Source of the DNA: an uncultured Clostridia bacterium
GTDB lineage: Bacteria; Bacillota; Clostridia; UMGS1810
Length of the DNA: 24,699 bases
Direction of reading: 5' to 3'
Assembly (NCBI GenBank): GCA_937959315.1
Contig: CALGRC010000025.1
Span: 1 to 24,699, forward strand
The stretch's first letter is position 1. The number at the start of each line of letters is the position of its first letter. The notes beneath the pieces were generated by a model, which was not told the origin of the DNA, made no database searches, and saw only the letters and a program-made list of their open reading frames with translations. Of the stretch, positions 14,392 through 22,481 are shown piece by piece. Made by a program: the position numbers and the translations under genes.

Positions 14392-14424
14392 CCGGCGCCT
14401 GGTTCCCACAGGCGCCGGTTTTTT
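14392..14424 (+). terminator. Intrinsic terminator of groESL
   Basis: CCGGCGCCTG (14392-14401) pairs perfectly with CAGGCGCCGG (14409-14418) across seven bases, followed by six T residues. Confidence 0.95.
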
Positions 14425-14450
14425 GTAACCATATTGTAATACGTACAACC

Positions 14451-14479
14451 TTTACAAAAGCCGAAAAATGTGATAAAAT
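14451..14479 (+). promoter_or_regulatory. Promoter of the S-layer-type gene
   Basis: TTTACA (14451-14456) and TAAAAT (14474-14479) are 17 bases apart, with TG at 14471-14472 as an extended -10. The 11-base string TGTGATAAAAT recurs at 14526-14536 without a good -35, perhaps a second weak start. The resulting leader is over 200 bases long. Confidence 0.6.
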
Positions 14480-14561
14480 CTGGGCAGTAAGAGTGTTTGT
14501 CAGGAACATGCTTCAAAGCGTTATTTGTGATAAAATAATTTAAAATGACAGGGAACGGTAT

Positions 14562-14609
14562 ATACCCCCCCCCCCCGAAAAATGGCTTTGTTTCGGGCGG
14601 GAGGGGTAT
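14562..14609 (+). other. C12-tract hairpin in the S-layer gene leader
   Basis: A run of twelve C (14565-14576) followed by GAAA lies opposite TTTC-GGG-C-GGG-A-GGGG (14591-14606). Reading inward from ATA/TAT, the pairs are four, one mismatch, three, one mismatch, three, then GAAA/TTTC. All twelve C are used, so the tract length equals the length of its G-rich partner. The structure lies in the untranslated leader, between the promoter and the ribosome site at about 14683-14689. Confidence 0.65.
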
Positions 14610-14635
14610 TTGCCTTCTCGACGGCGCAAACAATC

Positions 14636-14653
14636 AAGCGGGACAAACCGCTT
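14636..14653 (+). other. Small leader hairpin upstream of the S-layer gene
   Basis: AAGCGG (14636-14641) pairs with CCGCTT (14648-14653) around GACAAA. The following TTATATATA is only weakly T-rich, so it could be a leaky attenuator or merely a leader stem. Confidence 0.35.
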
Positions 14654-14697
14654 TTATATATACTTTAACCAACTACGATCAAAAAGGAGCGATTAAA

Positions 14698-17600
14698 ATG
14701 GCAAAACGCATTGCAGCAATGCTTCTAAGCGCCTGCATGATGCTGACGCTGTTGCCCACTGCCTTTGCAGCGGATGGCGACGTTGCCCAAATTGGGTCTG
14801 CTACATATCCGTCTTTGGCGGCGGCAGTCGCGGCTGCGGAAGATGATACCATCGTGTTACAGGCCAGTACAAATGAAAATATTACTATCCCGGAAACCAA
14901 ATCCATCACGCTGGATTTAAACGGGTATACGTTAAACGGCGGCACCGTAAGCGGGAAAGCTGCCCTGACCAACGAAGGTACAGTTATCATCAAGGACAGT
15001 TCGGCTGACGGCACTGGTACCATCAAACGGGAGGACACCGGCGGAAGCGCTTACTATGTTATTCTAAACAAAGGGACCATGACCATCGAAAGCGGGAATG
15101 TGCTCAATAACAGCGGTTTTGATACCAACGGCGCTTCTGGCTCGTCCCTGATTCGCAACCAGGGGACTGCTGACAAAAACGCAGTTTTAACCATCAACGG
15201 CGGCACCTTTACACAGGAAAAGTTTATTGCGATTAAAAATGACGACTACGGCGTTTTAACCATGACAGGCGGTACCATCAATGCGACCGGCTCCGATGGC
15301 AATATCACCGTATCCGCTATCCAAAACTGGAGCGAAGCGACCATTACCGGCGGCACCATCAACGGCGCTATCTGGACAAGCGTCTGGAGCGACAAATTAC
15401 CGGACAGCAAGACGGTAATCGACGGGGAAACCGTCAAAGTGACCGGGCGGGTTGTTGCCGAACCATACGATGGTTTGACTGGCAAAACAGTCAATGTCGA
15501 AATTAAAGACGGCGATTTTGATTTGGAATGGCGCGTTGCAGAAAGCGCTGATGTTTCCGTTGCCGTTACAGGCGGGACTTTTGCACAAGCTATCCCAGAC
15601 GCCTATGTGGCGGACGGATTCACCAGTGTCGATAACGGCGAAGGGAAGTTTATCCTTGGCGAGCAAACCGACCCAACCGGCGCGGTTGCAGAAATCAACG
15701 GGCAGTATTTTAAAACACTGGACGGCGCCATTGCGGCGGCAGGCGATGAGGATACCATCGTATTGCAGGATGATGTTGCATTTACCGGCACCATCTCCTT
15801 AAACAGCGGCCGGGTTATCAACATCGATTTGAACGGGCATAATATCGCCTTTACCCCGTCGGAAGGCATGTCTCAAAGCGGCTTCTTAGTTGGAAAATCT
15901 ACGCTTAACCTGACCGGTAAGGGTATGCTTTATGAAACTGCGCCCAACTACTCCCCCATCATGGTGTATGGCGCAACAGAAGATGTGGCTGATTACAGCA
16001 TAGTCAATGTAGGCAAGGATGTCACACTGCAAGGCTGGGCGCCCATCTTTATCAACGGGAATGCTGTTGAAGGCCAGCCGCGTGCGGCATACGGCATTCA
16101 AATTACCGTAGAAGGCACATTAGAGAGTGTAAATGACACTTCCGGTGCAGCAGGGCATGGTGTCTATATCAACGGCAGCAACAGCAGGACGGATGGCAAT
16201 GTCCCGGTCATTACCCTGACCGAAACATCCAACGTTACCTCTAAGGGCAATGGTATTTACGCCGCAGGCTATGCTGTCTGGAACCTTGCCGGCAATGTCA
16301 CCGGCGAGGACAGCCTGTCCATCAAGAGCGGTACGTTTCATATCACCGGCGGTACCTATACGGCAACCGGCGCCTATTCTGATCCAGTAGCAAACGGCAA
16401 CGGCAGCGAAAACACCGGCGCGGCCATCAGTATAACCAGCAACAAAGCCTATGCACCAAAGACAGAAATCAACGTCACCGGCGGAACGTTTGTCAGCCAG
16501 AACGGCTACGCATTTTATGAAGGCATTGCACAAAAGGACGGCGTACCGGCAGCCGACGCCAGCTATGCAACGCTGGCAGTTTCGGGCGGCACCTTTACCG
16601 GCAACAGTGAAAAAGGCGCGGTCTCCATCAATGAAGCTGAAAAGAAAGACATTATCACCGGCGGTACCTTCTCGTCAGACGTCAGCACCTACGTACCCGG
16701 CACCCATGACGAAGCAATGCTCTCTGAAAGCTCTTATACCGTTGGCCAGTACAACGATAGCAACGTTACAGAGGAAGCGGGCGCACAGACTGATATGGCA
16801 GCACGGCGGACACTGTCTTCCGGCACAACTGTGTATTATGCAACTTTGGCAGACGCCGTTGCCGGCTATACCAGCGGCGATGTAGCGTTAACCTTGCTTA
16901 GCGATAGCACAGAAGCCATTGAAGTAAGCTCGCCGATGACCATTTCCAAAAATGGATATACTGCACAGGGCCTGACTGCGGCAGCCGGTATTTCCATGGT
17001 AGAATCGGATGACAGCTATGTATTTTATCCCACAATTGAAATAACCCCAGATACAACCTACAGCATTCAGTACCAGTTGGAAAAACTGGACGGCTCCGGC
17101 TACGACAACGCTGGCGATCCGGTCACCGGCATATCCGGCGATGCAGTAGAAGCCACCATCCAAGAGGCTGTGAAAGGCTATGCAGGCTACAGCCTAAGCA
17201 GTATTGAGCTGGCAGATACCACTTATACCGTCAAGCTCAACCGCAATGTATATACCATCATATTTGAATCGGATGGCGCCATCGTTTCGCAGCAATCGCT
17301 CAAATTTGGCGAACCCATTTCAGCGCCTGCCCAAGAACCTGTCAAAGACCGCTATACTTTCCGCGGCTGGAGCGGTTATACCGATGGTATGACGGTAGAT
17401 TCGGATGCCACATTCCAGGCAAGCTGGAAACGCAACAGCTCCGGCGGCGCTACCATCACCAAACCGACCACCATGTACGCCGTCTCTATCGACAGCGGTG
17501 AAAACGGGCGGGTATCTGCCGACCGTGCGCGGGCTTCCGGCGGAAGCGAAGTAACGCTTACCGTAAAACCGGACGAAGGCTATGTTTTAGACAGCCTGAC

Positions 17601-18306
17601 CGTTACCGGCAGCAATGGCAATGATGTTGCGCTGTCTGACAACGAAGACGGCAAGTACACCTTTATCATGCCTGACAGTGCTGTTACCGTCACTGCAACC
17701 TTCCGCGAAGATACCGGTGAAGAACCGGAAAACCCGGAAAATCCGGCAGATGGGCTTCCATTTGCTGATGTAACAGAAGAGGATTGGTTCTATGACGCCG
17801 TTTCCTATGTTTACGAAAACGGTTTGATGAACGGCACCAGCAGCACTGCTTTTGAACCAAACCTCACTACCACCCGCGGTATGATTGTGACAATGCTGTA
17901 CCGTATGGAAAACAGTCCCGCCGTAACCGGCGCGGCTAGCTTTATGGATGTGGCAAGCGGCCAGTATTATGCCAATGCCGTTGCCTGGGCGGCTGCCAAT
18001 GGGATTGTCAACGGATATGATGCAGACACCTTTGGCCCAGATGACGCCATCACCCGTGAACAGTTGGCGGCAATCTTGTACCGCTATGCCAGCTATAAAG
18101 GCTATGATGTGACAGCTACGGCAGATATGTCCGCTTATACCGATGCGGATGATATCAGCACATGGGCACAGGCCGCTATGGGCTGGGCCAATGCAGAGGG
18201 TCTGGTTACCGGCGTAACCAATACCACGCTGGAACCGACCGGCTCCGCTACCCGTGCATGCGCTGCTGAAGTTTTAATGCGCTTCTGCGAATCGGTAGCA
18301 AAATAA
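14698..18306 (+). CDS. Secreted S-layer-type protein with beta-helix repeats and three SLH domains
   Basis: The 1202-residue protein starts with a Sec signal peptide (MAKRIAAMLLSACMMLTLLP, cleavage after TAFA-A). Two related blocks, each opening with a YPSLAAAVAAAEDDTIVLQ-like or YFKTLDGAIAAAGDEDTIVLQ-like segment, lead into repeats of the ITGGTF/SGGTF kind typical of right-handed beta-helices. A shorter third block (YYATLADAVAGY) follows near residue 711. Then come a Listeria-Bacteroides repeat (about 852-907, ending FRGWSGYTDG and FQASWKR), an InlB-like domain (about 927-1001) and three SLH domains beginning near 1020, 1081 and 1144. SLH domains bind pyruvylated secondary cell-wall polymers, so the protein is anchored on the surface; its ligand is unknown. 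ATG 14698 after AAAAAGGAG is chosen because the signal peptide begins there; an in-frame upstream ATG would add the leader hairpin region. Confidence 0.9.
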   Translation: MAKRIAAMLLSACMMLTLLPTAFAADGDVAQIGSATYPSLAAAVAAAEDDTIVLQASTNENITIPETKSITLDLNGYTLNGGTVSGKAALTNEGTVIIKDSSADGTGTIKREDTGGSAYYVILNKGTMTIESGNVLNNSGFDTNGASGSSLIRNQGTADKNAVLTINGGTFTQEKFIAIKNDDYGVLTMTGGTINATGSDGNITVSAIQNWSEATITGGTINGAIWTSVWSDKLPDSKTVIDGETVKVTGRVVAEPYDGLTGKTVNVEIKDGDFDLEWRVAESADVSVAVTGGTFAQAIPDAYVADGFTSVDNGEGKFILGEQTDPTGAVAEINGQYFKTLDGAIAAAGDEDTIVLQDDVAFTGTISLNSGRVINIDLNGHNIAFTPSEGMSQSGFLVGKSTLNLTGKGMLYETAPNYSPIMVYGATEDVADYSIVNVGKDVTLQGWAPIFINGNAVEGQPRAAYGIQITVEGTLESVNDTSGAAGHGVYINGSNSRTDGNVPVITLTETSNVTSKGNGIYAAGYAVWNLAGNVTGEDSLSIKSGTFHITGGTYTATGAYSDPVANGNGSENTGAAISITSNKAYAPKTEINVTGGTFVSQNGYAFYEGIAQKDGVPAADASYATLAVSGGTFTGNSEKGAVSINEAEKKDIITGGTFSSDVSTYVPGTHDEAMLSESSYTVGQYNDSNVTEEAGAQTDMAARRTLSSGTTVYYATLADAVAGYTSGDVALTLLSDSTEAIEVSSPMTISKNGYTAQGLTAAAGISMVESDDSYVFYPTIEITPDTTYSIQYQLEKLDGSGYDNAGDPVTGISGDAVEATIQEAVKGYAGYSLSSIELADTTYTVKLNRNVYTIIFESDGAIVSQQSLKFGEPISAPAQEPVKDRYTFRGWSGYTDGMTVDSDATFQASWKRNSSGGATITKPTTMYAVSIDSGENGRVSADRARASGGSEVTLTVKPDEGYVLDSLTVTGSNGNDVALSDNEDGKYTFIMPDSAVTVTATFREDTGEEPENPENPADGLPFADVTEEDWFYDAVSYVYENGLMNGTSSTAFEPNLTTTRGMIVTMLYRMENSPAVTGAASFMDVASGQYYANAVAWAAANGIVNGYDADTFGPDDAITREQLAAILYRYASYKGYDVTATADMSAYTDADDISTWAQAAMGWANAEGLVTGVTNTTLEPTGSATRACAAEVLMRFCESVAK

Positions 18307-18320
18307 TTTGAATAAAAAAA

Positions 18321-18359
18321 AGCCCCATATCCAAAAAACAGGATATGGGGCTTTTTTTT
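18321..18359. terminator. Bidirectional intrinsic terminator
   Basis: AGCCCCATATCC (18321-18332) pairs perfectly with GGATATGGGGCT (18341-18352). The stem has a run of A before it and a run of T after it, so it works on both strands, ending the S-layer gene and the leftward DUF1861 gene that stops at 18361. Confidence 0.95.
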
Positions 18360-18360
18360 A

Positions 18361-19347
18361 TTATTTGCGGAACGCTGCAAACGGATCGTCAATAACCAGA
18401 CGCCCCTCACAGGTATCGCATACGCCGCTATACAAGTCATATTTCCCATCTGGGCGCGCCACCATCCCAGAAGTAAACGCAACATCTGCGGTATCCGGCA
18501 CCTTTGCAGGGGCCGGGGGATAACAGGTACTGCTTCCAATAATTTTGTAATCCAATACCTGCCGGTTCATATAGTCGAATACATAAGAAATATTCAAATA
18601 CACCTGCCGGCCGCCGTCCATATAACAATGATGCCCAAGTACACCAATATACTGCGGAGAAAGGCATTCACACTGGTTACAGCCGCCCCACTCCCCATCT
18701 GCAAACAGCCCATCGACAAGCGGCGCATGTGCAATCACTTCCGCAGACAGTTCATTTAAATTGTTGATAATGGTGAATCCGACAACCGATTCACTGCCAT
18801 ATTGCTTGATGACATGTTCCCCCCTAGGACGGGAAAAAACGCCGATACGGCCATCGGCAAGCTCTACCAGGCGGATATCCTTCATATAATCCGGCCCAGT
18901 GGTAAAATACCGCATATCCTCTAAATCTGTCCCACGGTAAAAGTAGCCGTAATATGTATCCAATTCCCCCTTCTGGTAGCGCACATGTGTGCCGCCCATG
19001 ACCAATTCGCCGCCAATGATGGCTATATACGGATCCTCCAATTGATAAACCATCGAATCTTTTTTTAGCACATATGTATCCGGTGCCGTCCTTTCAAACA
19101 GCCGTACCCAGGACCGCGCCCATTCGGTACGCCGTTCTACACGTCCGTACATGTATGTTCTGCCATCCCATTCAAACGGAATGGAAGTATTATAAACATC
19201 AAAACCTTCCACTCCTTCAAATTTCAAAAGCGCGCTTTCATAAACCGTTTTTTCTTTCTCAAATTTGGCCCTCTGCTCTGCAAATGTAATACTTTCCACC
19301 CCTTCTAAATTTTGATAAACATATGGAACCGCTTGGACAAAATACAT
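18361..19347 (-). CDS. DUF1861 family protein, predicted five-bladed beta-propeller
   Basis: The 328-residue product has the pattern I associate with the DUF1861 family: LLKFEGVEGFDVYN near the N-terminus, then VERR, QLEDPYIAIIGGELVMGG, FYRGTDLEDMRYFTTGPDYMKDIRLVEL, IGVFSRPRGE, GEWGGCNQ, IGVLGH, and a closing YSGVCDTCEGRLVIDDPF. The repeated blade-like segments and acidic motifs resemble GH43/GH130-type propellers, so a carbohydrate-active role is plausible but not shown. There is no signal peptide, so it should be cytoplasmic. The ATG is preceded on the minus strand by AGGGAA. Eleven bases separate it from the upstream GT-C-like gene, which indicates one transcript ending at 18321-18359. Homology is from memory of the family pattern, not from a search. 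Confidence 0.72.
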   Translation of the reverse strand: MYFVQAVPYVYQNLEGVESITFAEQRAKFEKEKTVYESALLKFEGVEGFDVYNTSIPFEWDGRTYMYGRVERRTEWARSWVRLFERTAPDTYVLKKDSMVYQLEDPYIAIIGGELVMGGTHVRYQKGELDTYYGYFYRGTDLEDMRYFTTGPDYMKDIRLVELADGRIGVFSRPRGEHVIKQYGSESVVGFTIINNLNELSAEVIAHAPLVDGLFADGEWGGCNQCECLSPQYIGVLGHHCYMDGGRQVYLNISYVFDYMNRQVLDYKIIGSSTCYPPAPAKVPDTADVAFTSGMVARPDGKYDLYSGVCDTCEGRLVIDDPFAAFRK

Positions 19348-19358
19348 ACTGTTCCCTA

Positions 19359-20783
19359 TTATCGCGGTGTTACCAAGCCATTTTGGTCAATATCCAGCAC
19401 AATGGCATCCGGTTCAAAAGCTGTATAACCCGCCGGCACTGGAATTACTTTCTGAATGGAGACATCTTCCGCATAAGAACGGACCGCGCCGGTCAATGCC
19501 CAGTCGCTCTGCGTCACATTGTGAATATGCTCATGAAAATAGGTATTAAGCGGAACATAACAGGCCTTTGCACCCACCAGGTAAACAGGGTGGCTCCCAT
19601 CCCCCACATAGGGGACAATTTGCCCGCAAATCGCTGCGTCCGCCTGTGATACCGCCCGGTAATCGTGCAGTTCCGACACGTTGCACACCAAAAACAATGC
19701 CGCGGCAATACCTGCCGCCGCCCGTGCAGCGCGTCCGGAAAACACCATGTCTGCCAACAGGGCAATCCCTATAAAAGACAGAAATAAATTCCGAAAACTG
19801 ATATGGCTGTTGTCCAAAATCAAAAACGGTGCAAACGGGGCGGCCATCAGCAACAATGCCAGCACGGCCTTCCGCCGGTTGCGCCGGGCAGTATCCGGGC
19901 CCCCGGCAAACGCCAGCAGCACCGCCGACAACACAATCGCACCCCCATACCACCACCGTCCCCGCAGCAAAGCCAAACCGCGCGCCAAACTATTTTGCAG
20001 CAATTCCCAATGATATGCCCCCATGGCTGCCGATACCTGCTCCCAAATGGCCTGCAAATGCCCGATCACATCAGCCGACAGCACACTGCGCGCTGCATTG
20101 ACCCCCGCAGAGCGGCAGGCAATATAATATATGCCGATCAGCAGCAAATTCCCCAGCGGGATTGCGGCCAGCCGCCAGCGGCGGCGGTATGCCCAAACAA
20201 CAAATAACGACAACAGGCAGCTTGCGGCAATCACTTGTTCATAAAACCCATAGGACAGCAGGTTGAAAATTGCAAATCCCGCCGCAAAAACCGCCTTGCC
20301 GCGTTCATAGTACTGGCACAGCAAAAAGACTGCCAGCGCCGCAAAAAACAGCCCTACCACCAACCGGGAAGAAGCGCTAATCCAATAGGTTGCTTCGCTC
20401 AGCAGCGGATAAAGGGCGCAAACTACCAAAAATACCCTGCCGCATGGGACGCCAGTACGTGCAAACACCCGGTACAGCATCCAAATGGCCGCAGTATGCA
20501 GCAAGGTAATCATCAAAAGCGCAACGCCCATCCGCCCCCAAAACTGCCCCCATACAAACGCATCAAAAAGCCCCGCCAACGGGCGGGAACACAGCGTACC
20601 AGTGCGCTGAAACACATCGCGGACAACATCTGCATACAACCCATAGTTGTGATATTGGATATAATCGTCAAGGATTGGAAAATACCGGAAACCATAAAAC
20701 CCAAATTTCACCACATTAGCGGCAGCCAAACCAACCAGCAGCCAACGCGCATCCCTGATACGCTCTGCTTGTTGCACTTGCAT
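19359..20783 (-). CDS. Polytopic membrane protein, GtrII/GT-C glycosyltransferase-like
   Basis: The 474-residue product has about ten hydrophobic segments covering residues 14 to about 390, then a hydrophilic tail of about 85 residues. After the first membrane helix comes ILDDYIQYHNYG with paired acidic residues at 39-40, then CSRPLAG near 65-71. An acidic pair followed by a Tyr and an SRPL motif in the first outer loop is typical of GtrII-like and other GT-C glycosyltransferases, which use polyprenyl-phosphate sugars. The exact substrate cannot be told. I chose ATG 20783 because AAAGGA lies four bases before it on the minus strand; the frame is open to 20891, but that extension crosses the guaB promoter region. 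The following DUF1861 gene suggests a joint carbohydrate role. Confidence 0.68.
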   Translation of the reverse strand: MQVQQAERIRDARWLLVGLAAANVVKFGFYGFRYFPILDDYIQYHNYGLYADVVRDVFQRTGTLCSRPLAGLFDAFVWGQFWGRMGVALLMITLLHTAAIWMLYRVFARTGVPCGRVFLVVCALYPLLSEATYWISASSRLVVGLFFAALAVFLLCQYYERGKAVFAAGFAIFNLLSYGFYEQVIAASCLLSLFVVWAYRRRWRLAAIPLGNLLLIGIYYIACRSAGVNAARSVLSADVIGHLQAIWEQVSAAMGAYHWELLQNSLARGLALLRGRWWYGGAIVLSAVLLAFAGGPDTARRNRRKAVLALLLMAAPFAPFLILDNSHISFRNLFLSFIGIALLADMVFSGRAARAAAGIAAALFLVCNVSELHDYRAVSQADAAICGQIVPYVGDGSHPVYLVGAKACYVPLNTYFHEHIHNVTQSDWALTGAVRSYAEDVSIQKVIPVPAGYTAFEPDAIVLDIDQNGLVTPR

Positions 20784-20880
20784 CACATCCTTTTCGCTCA
20801 GTTTCACAGAAAATTCCCCTATTGACAGTTTCCCCAACACATGGCAACCCATACCATACGAAAATTGGGTATCATTTTTT

Positions 20881-20903
20881 GGGAAATACATTGACTATTT
20901 CCC
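20881..20903. promoter_or_regulatory. Palindrome across the guaB -35 box
   Basis: GGGAAATA (20881-20888) and TATTTCCC (20896-20903) are perfect inverted repeats separated by seven bases that contain most of the -35 box. A related TTTCCCC occurs at 20829-20835. Binding of a regulator here would block the guaB promoter; its identity is unknown. Confidence 0.5.
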
Positions 20904-20919
20904 CATTTATCGGTATACT
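20891..20919 (+). promoter_or_regulatory. guaB promoter
   Basis: TTGACT (20891-20896) and TATACT (20914-20919) are 17 bases apart, each one base from consensus. Transcription should start near 20926, which rules out in-frame starts upstream of that point. Confidence 0.8.
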
Positions 20920-20956
20920 TAATATATTACCACATCGTACGATAAATAGAAAGGGT

Positions 20957-22429
20957 GTGTTTCCAATTTCTGCTGAAAAATTTGCATTTGAGGGATTGAC
21001 ATTTGACGATGTTTTATTGATTCCGCAGCAATCTGATTTTACGCCTGACCAGGTCGATTTAAGTACCCATTTAACCAAAAAAATCCGTTTAAACATCCCC
21101 ATCATGAGCTCTGCTATGGACACCGTCACCGAGTCGGCATTGGCCATCGCCATTGCGCGTGAGGGCGGGATTGGCATCATCCACAAAAACATGACCATTG
21201 AACAGCAGGCTGCCGAAGTGGACAAGGTCAAACGCAGCGAACACGGCGTCATTGTAGATCCCTTCCACCTGTCGCCCGAGCATTCGCTGCGGGATGCCGA
21301 CGAACTGATGGGCCGGTATAAAATTTCCGGTGTGCCCATTACTGAAAACGGCAAATTGGTAGGCATTTTGACCAACCGCGATTTGCGGTTTGAAACTGAC
21401 TACAACAAACCCATCAAATTTGTCATGACCAAGGAAAACCTGGTCACTGCGCCAGAGGGGACAACCCTGGACGAAGCGCAGGAAATCCTGCGCAAATACA
21501 AAATTGAAAAACTGCCGATTGTGGATCAAAACGGCATTTTAAAGGGCCTGATTACCATCAAGGACATCGAAAAAAGCGTCAAATACCCCAACGCCGCCAA
21601 GGATTCCAACGGCCGCCTGCTGGCAGGCGCAGCCATTGGCGTCACCAACGACGTCCTGGACCGTGCCGCCGCATTGGTGGACGCCAAGGTGGACGTCCTG
21701 GTGCTGGACAGCGCCCATGGCCATTCTAAAAATATCATCGAATGCTTGAAAAAGGTAAAAAATGCCTTCCCGCATATTGATGTCATCGCCGGAAACATCG
21801 CCACCAAAGAGGCGGCAGAAGCGCTGATCCAGGCTGGCGCAGACGCCATCAAGGTTGGCATCGGCCCTGGTTCCATCTGCACCACCCGCGTGGTGGCGGG
21901 CGTAGGCGTACCACAGGTAACCGCTATCAATGAAGCGGCGGATATTGCCAAACAATACCATATTCCCGTCATTGGCGACGGCGGCATCAAATACAGCGGG
22001 GACATCCCCAAAGCCATCGCGGCTGGTGCGGATGTCATTATGATTGGTTCGCTGTTTGCCGGATGTAAGGAAAGCCCGGGCGAAACCGAAATATATCAAG
22101 GCCGGCAATTCAAGGTCTACCGCGGCATGGGCTCGCTGGGCGCCATGGAAAAGGGCAGCAAAGACCGCTATTTCCAAACCGGAAGCAAAAAACTGGTGCC
22201 GGAAGGCGTGGAAGGCCGCGTACCGTACAAGGGCCCGCTGTCTGATACCGTATTCCAGCTTTTGGGCGGGTTGCGCGCCAGCATGGGATACTGCGGCACA
22301 CCTACCATCCAGGCACTCAAGGAAAACGGCAAATTTGTCCGCATTACCAGCGCAGGCCTGCGGGAAAGCCATCCGCATGATATCAATATCACCAAGGAAG
22401 CGCCAAACTACAGTGTGCAAAACGACTGA
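20957..22429 (+). CDS. guaB: IMP dehydrogenase
   Basis: The protein oxidises IMP to XMP with NAD, the committed step to GTP. The sequence is complete: AEKFAFEGLTFDDVLLIPQQS at the start (shown in two family blocks, AEKFAFEG and LTFDDVLLIP), a Bateman module of two CBS domains at about residues 95-215, the catalytic loop GPGSICTTRVVAG with Cys308, the IMP-phosphate site GDGGIKYSGD and the mobile flap after YRGMGSLGAM. Length, about 490 residues, is typical. The start is uncertain. GTG 20957 is the only in-frame ATG/GTG/TTG downstream of the promoter start, but the ribosome site AGAAAGG (20948-20954) almost touches it. ATT 20966 fits the spacing and the family's N-terminus better. Coordinates use GTG. 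A bidirectional terminator follows. Confidence 0.94.
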   Translation: MFPISAEKFAFEGLTFDDVLLIPQQSDFTPDQVDLSTHLTKKIRLNIPIMSSAMDTVTESALAIAIAREGGIGIIHKNMTIEQQAAEVDKVKRSEHGVIVDPFHLSPEHSLRDADELMGRYKISGVPITENGKLVGILTNRDLRFETDYNKPIKFVMTKENLVTAPEGTTLDEAQEILRKYKIEKLPIVDQNGILKGLITIKDIEKSVKYPNAAKDSNGRLLAGAAIGVTNDVLDRAAALVDAKVDVLVLDSAHGHSKNIIECLKKVKNAFPHIDVIAGNIATKEAAEALIQAGADAIKVGIGPGSICTTRVVAGVGVPQVTAINEAADIAKQYHIPVIGDGGIKYSGDIPKAIAAGADVIMIGSLFAGCKESPGETEIYQGRQFKVYRGMGSLGAMEKGSKDRYFQTGSKKLVPEGVEGRVPYKGPLSDTVFQLLGGLRASMGYCGTPTIQALKENGKFVRITSAGLRESHPHDINITKEAPNYSVQND

Positions 22430-22444
22430 TTGGCAAACAAACAT

Positions 22445-22481
22445 AAAAAATGTGGCCCTTTTCAGTAGGGTCACATTTTTT
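22445..22481. terminator. Bidirectional intrinsic terminator
   Basis: AAAAAATGTGGCCC (22445-22458) and GGGTCACATTTTTT (22468-22481) form a long stem with one mismatch, with A-rich and T-rich ends. It ends guaB rightward and the acetyltransferase operon leftward; the stop codon of the latter overlaps its end. Confidence 0.93.

Noticed and set aside
14603..14655. Resemblance of GCGCAAAC and GCGGGACAAACC in the S-layer leader to a cyclic-di-GMP-I riboswitch
   Set aside because: Only fragments of the conserved core are present; the GGGACGCAAAGCC segment, the tetraloop receptor and the 3' helix are missing.
14545..14697. In-frame N-terminal extension of the S-layer protein from ATG 14545
   Set aside because: It would translate the C-tract hairpin into a proline-rich leader ahead of a perfect signal peptide, and has no ribosome site; ATG 14698 has AAAGGAG and begins the signal peptide.
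20822..20956. In-frame extension of guaB upstream to ATG 20822
   Set aside because: It lies upstream of and across the guaB promoter (20891-20919), so it would not be in the transcript, and it has no similarity to IMP dehydrogenases.
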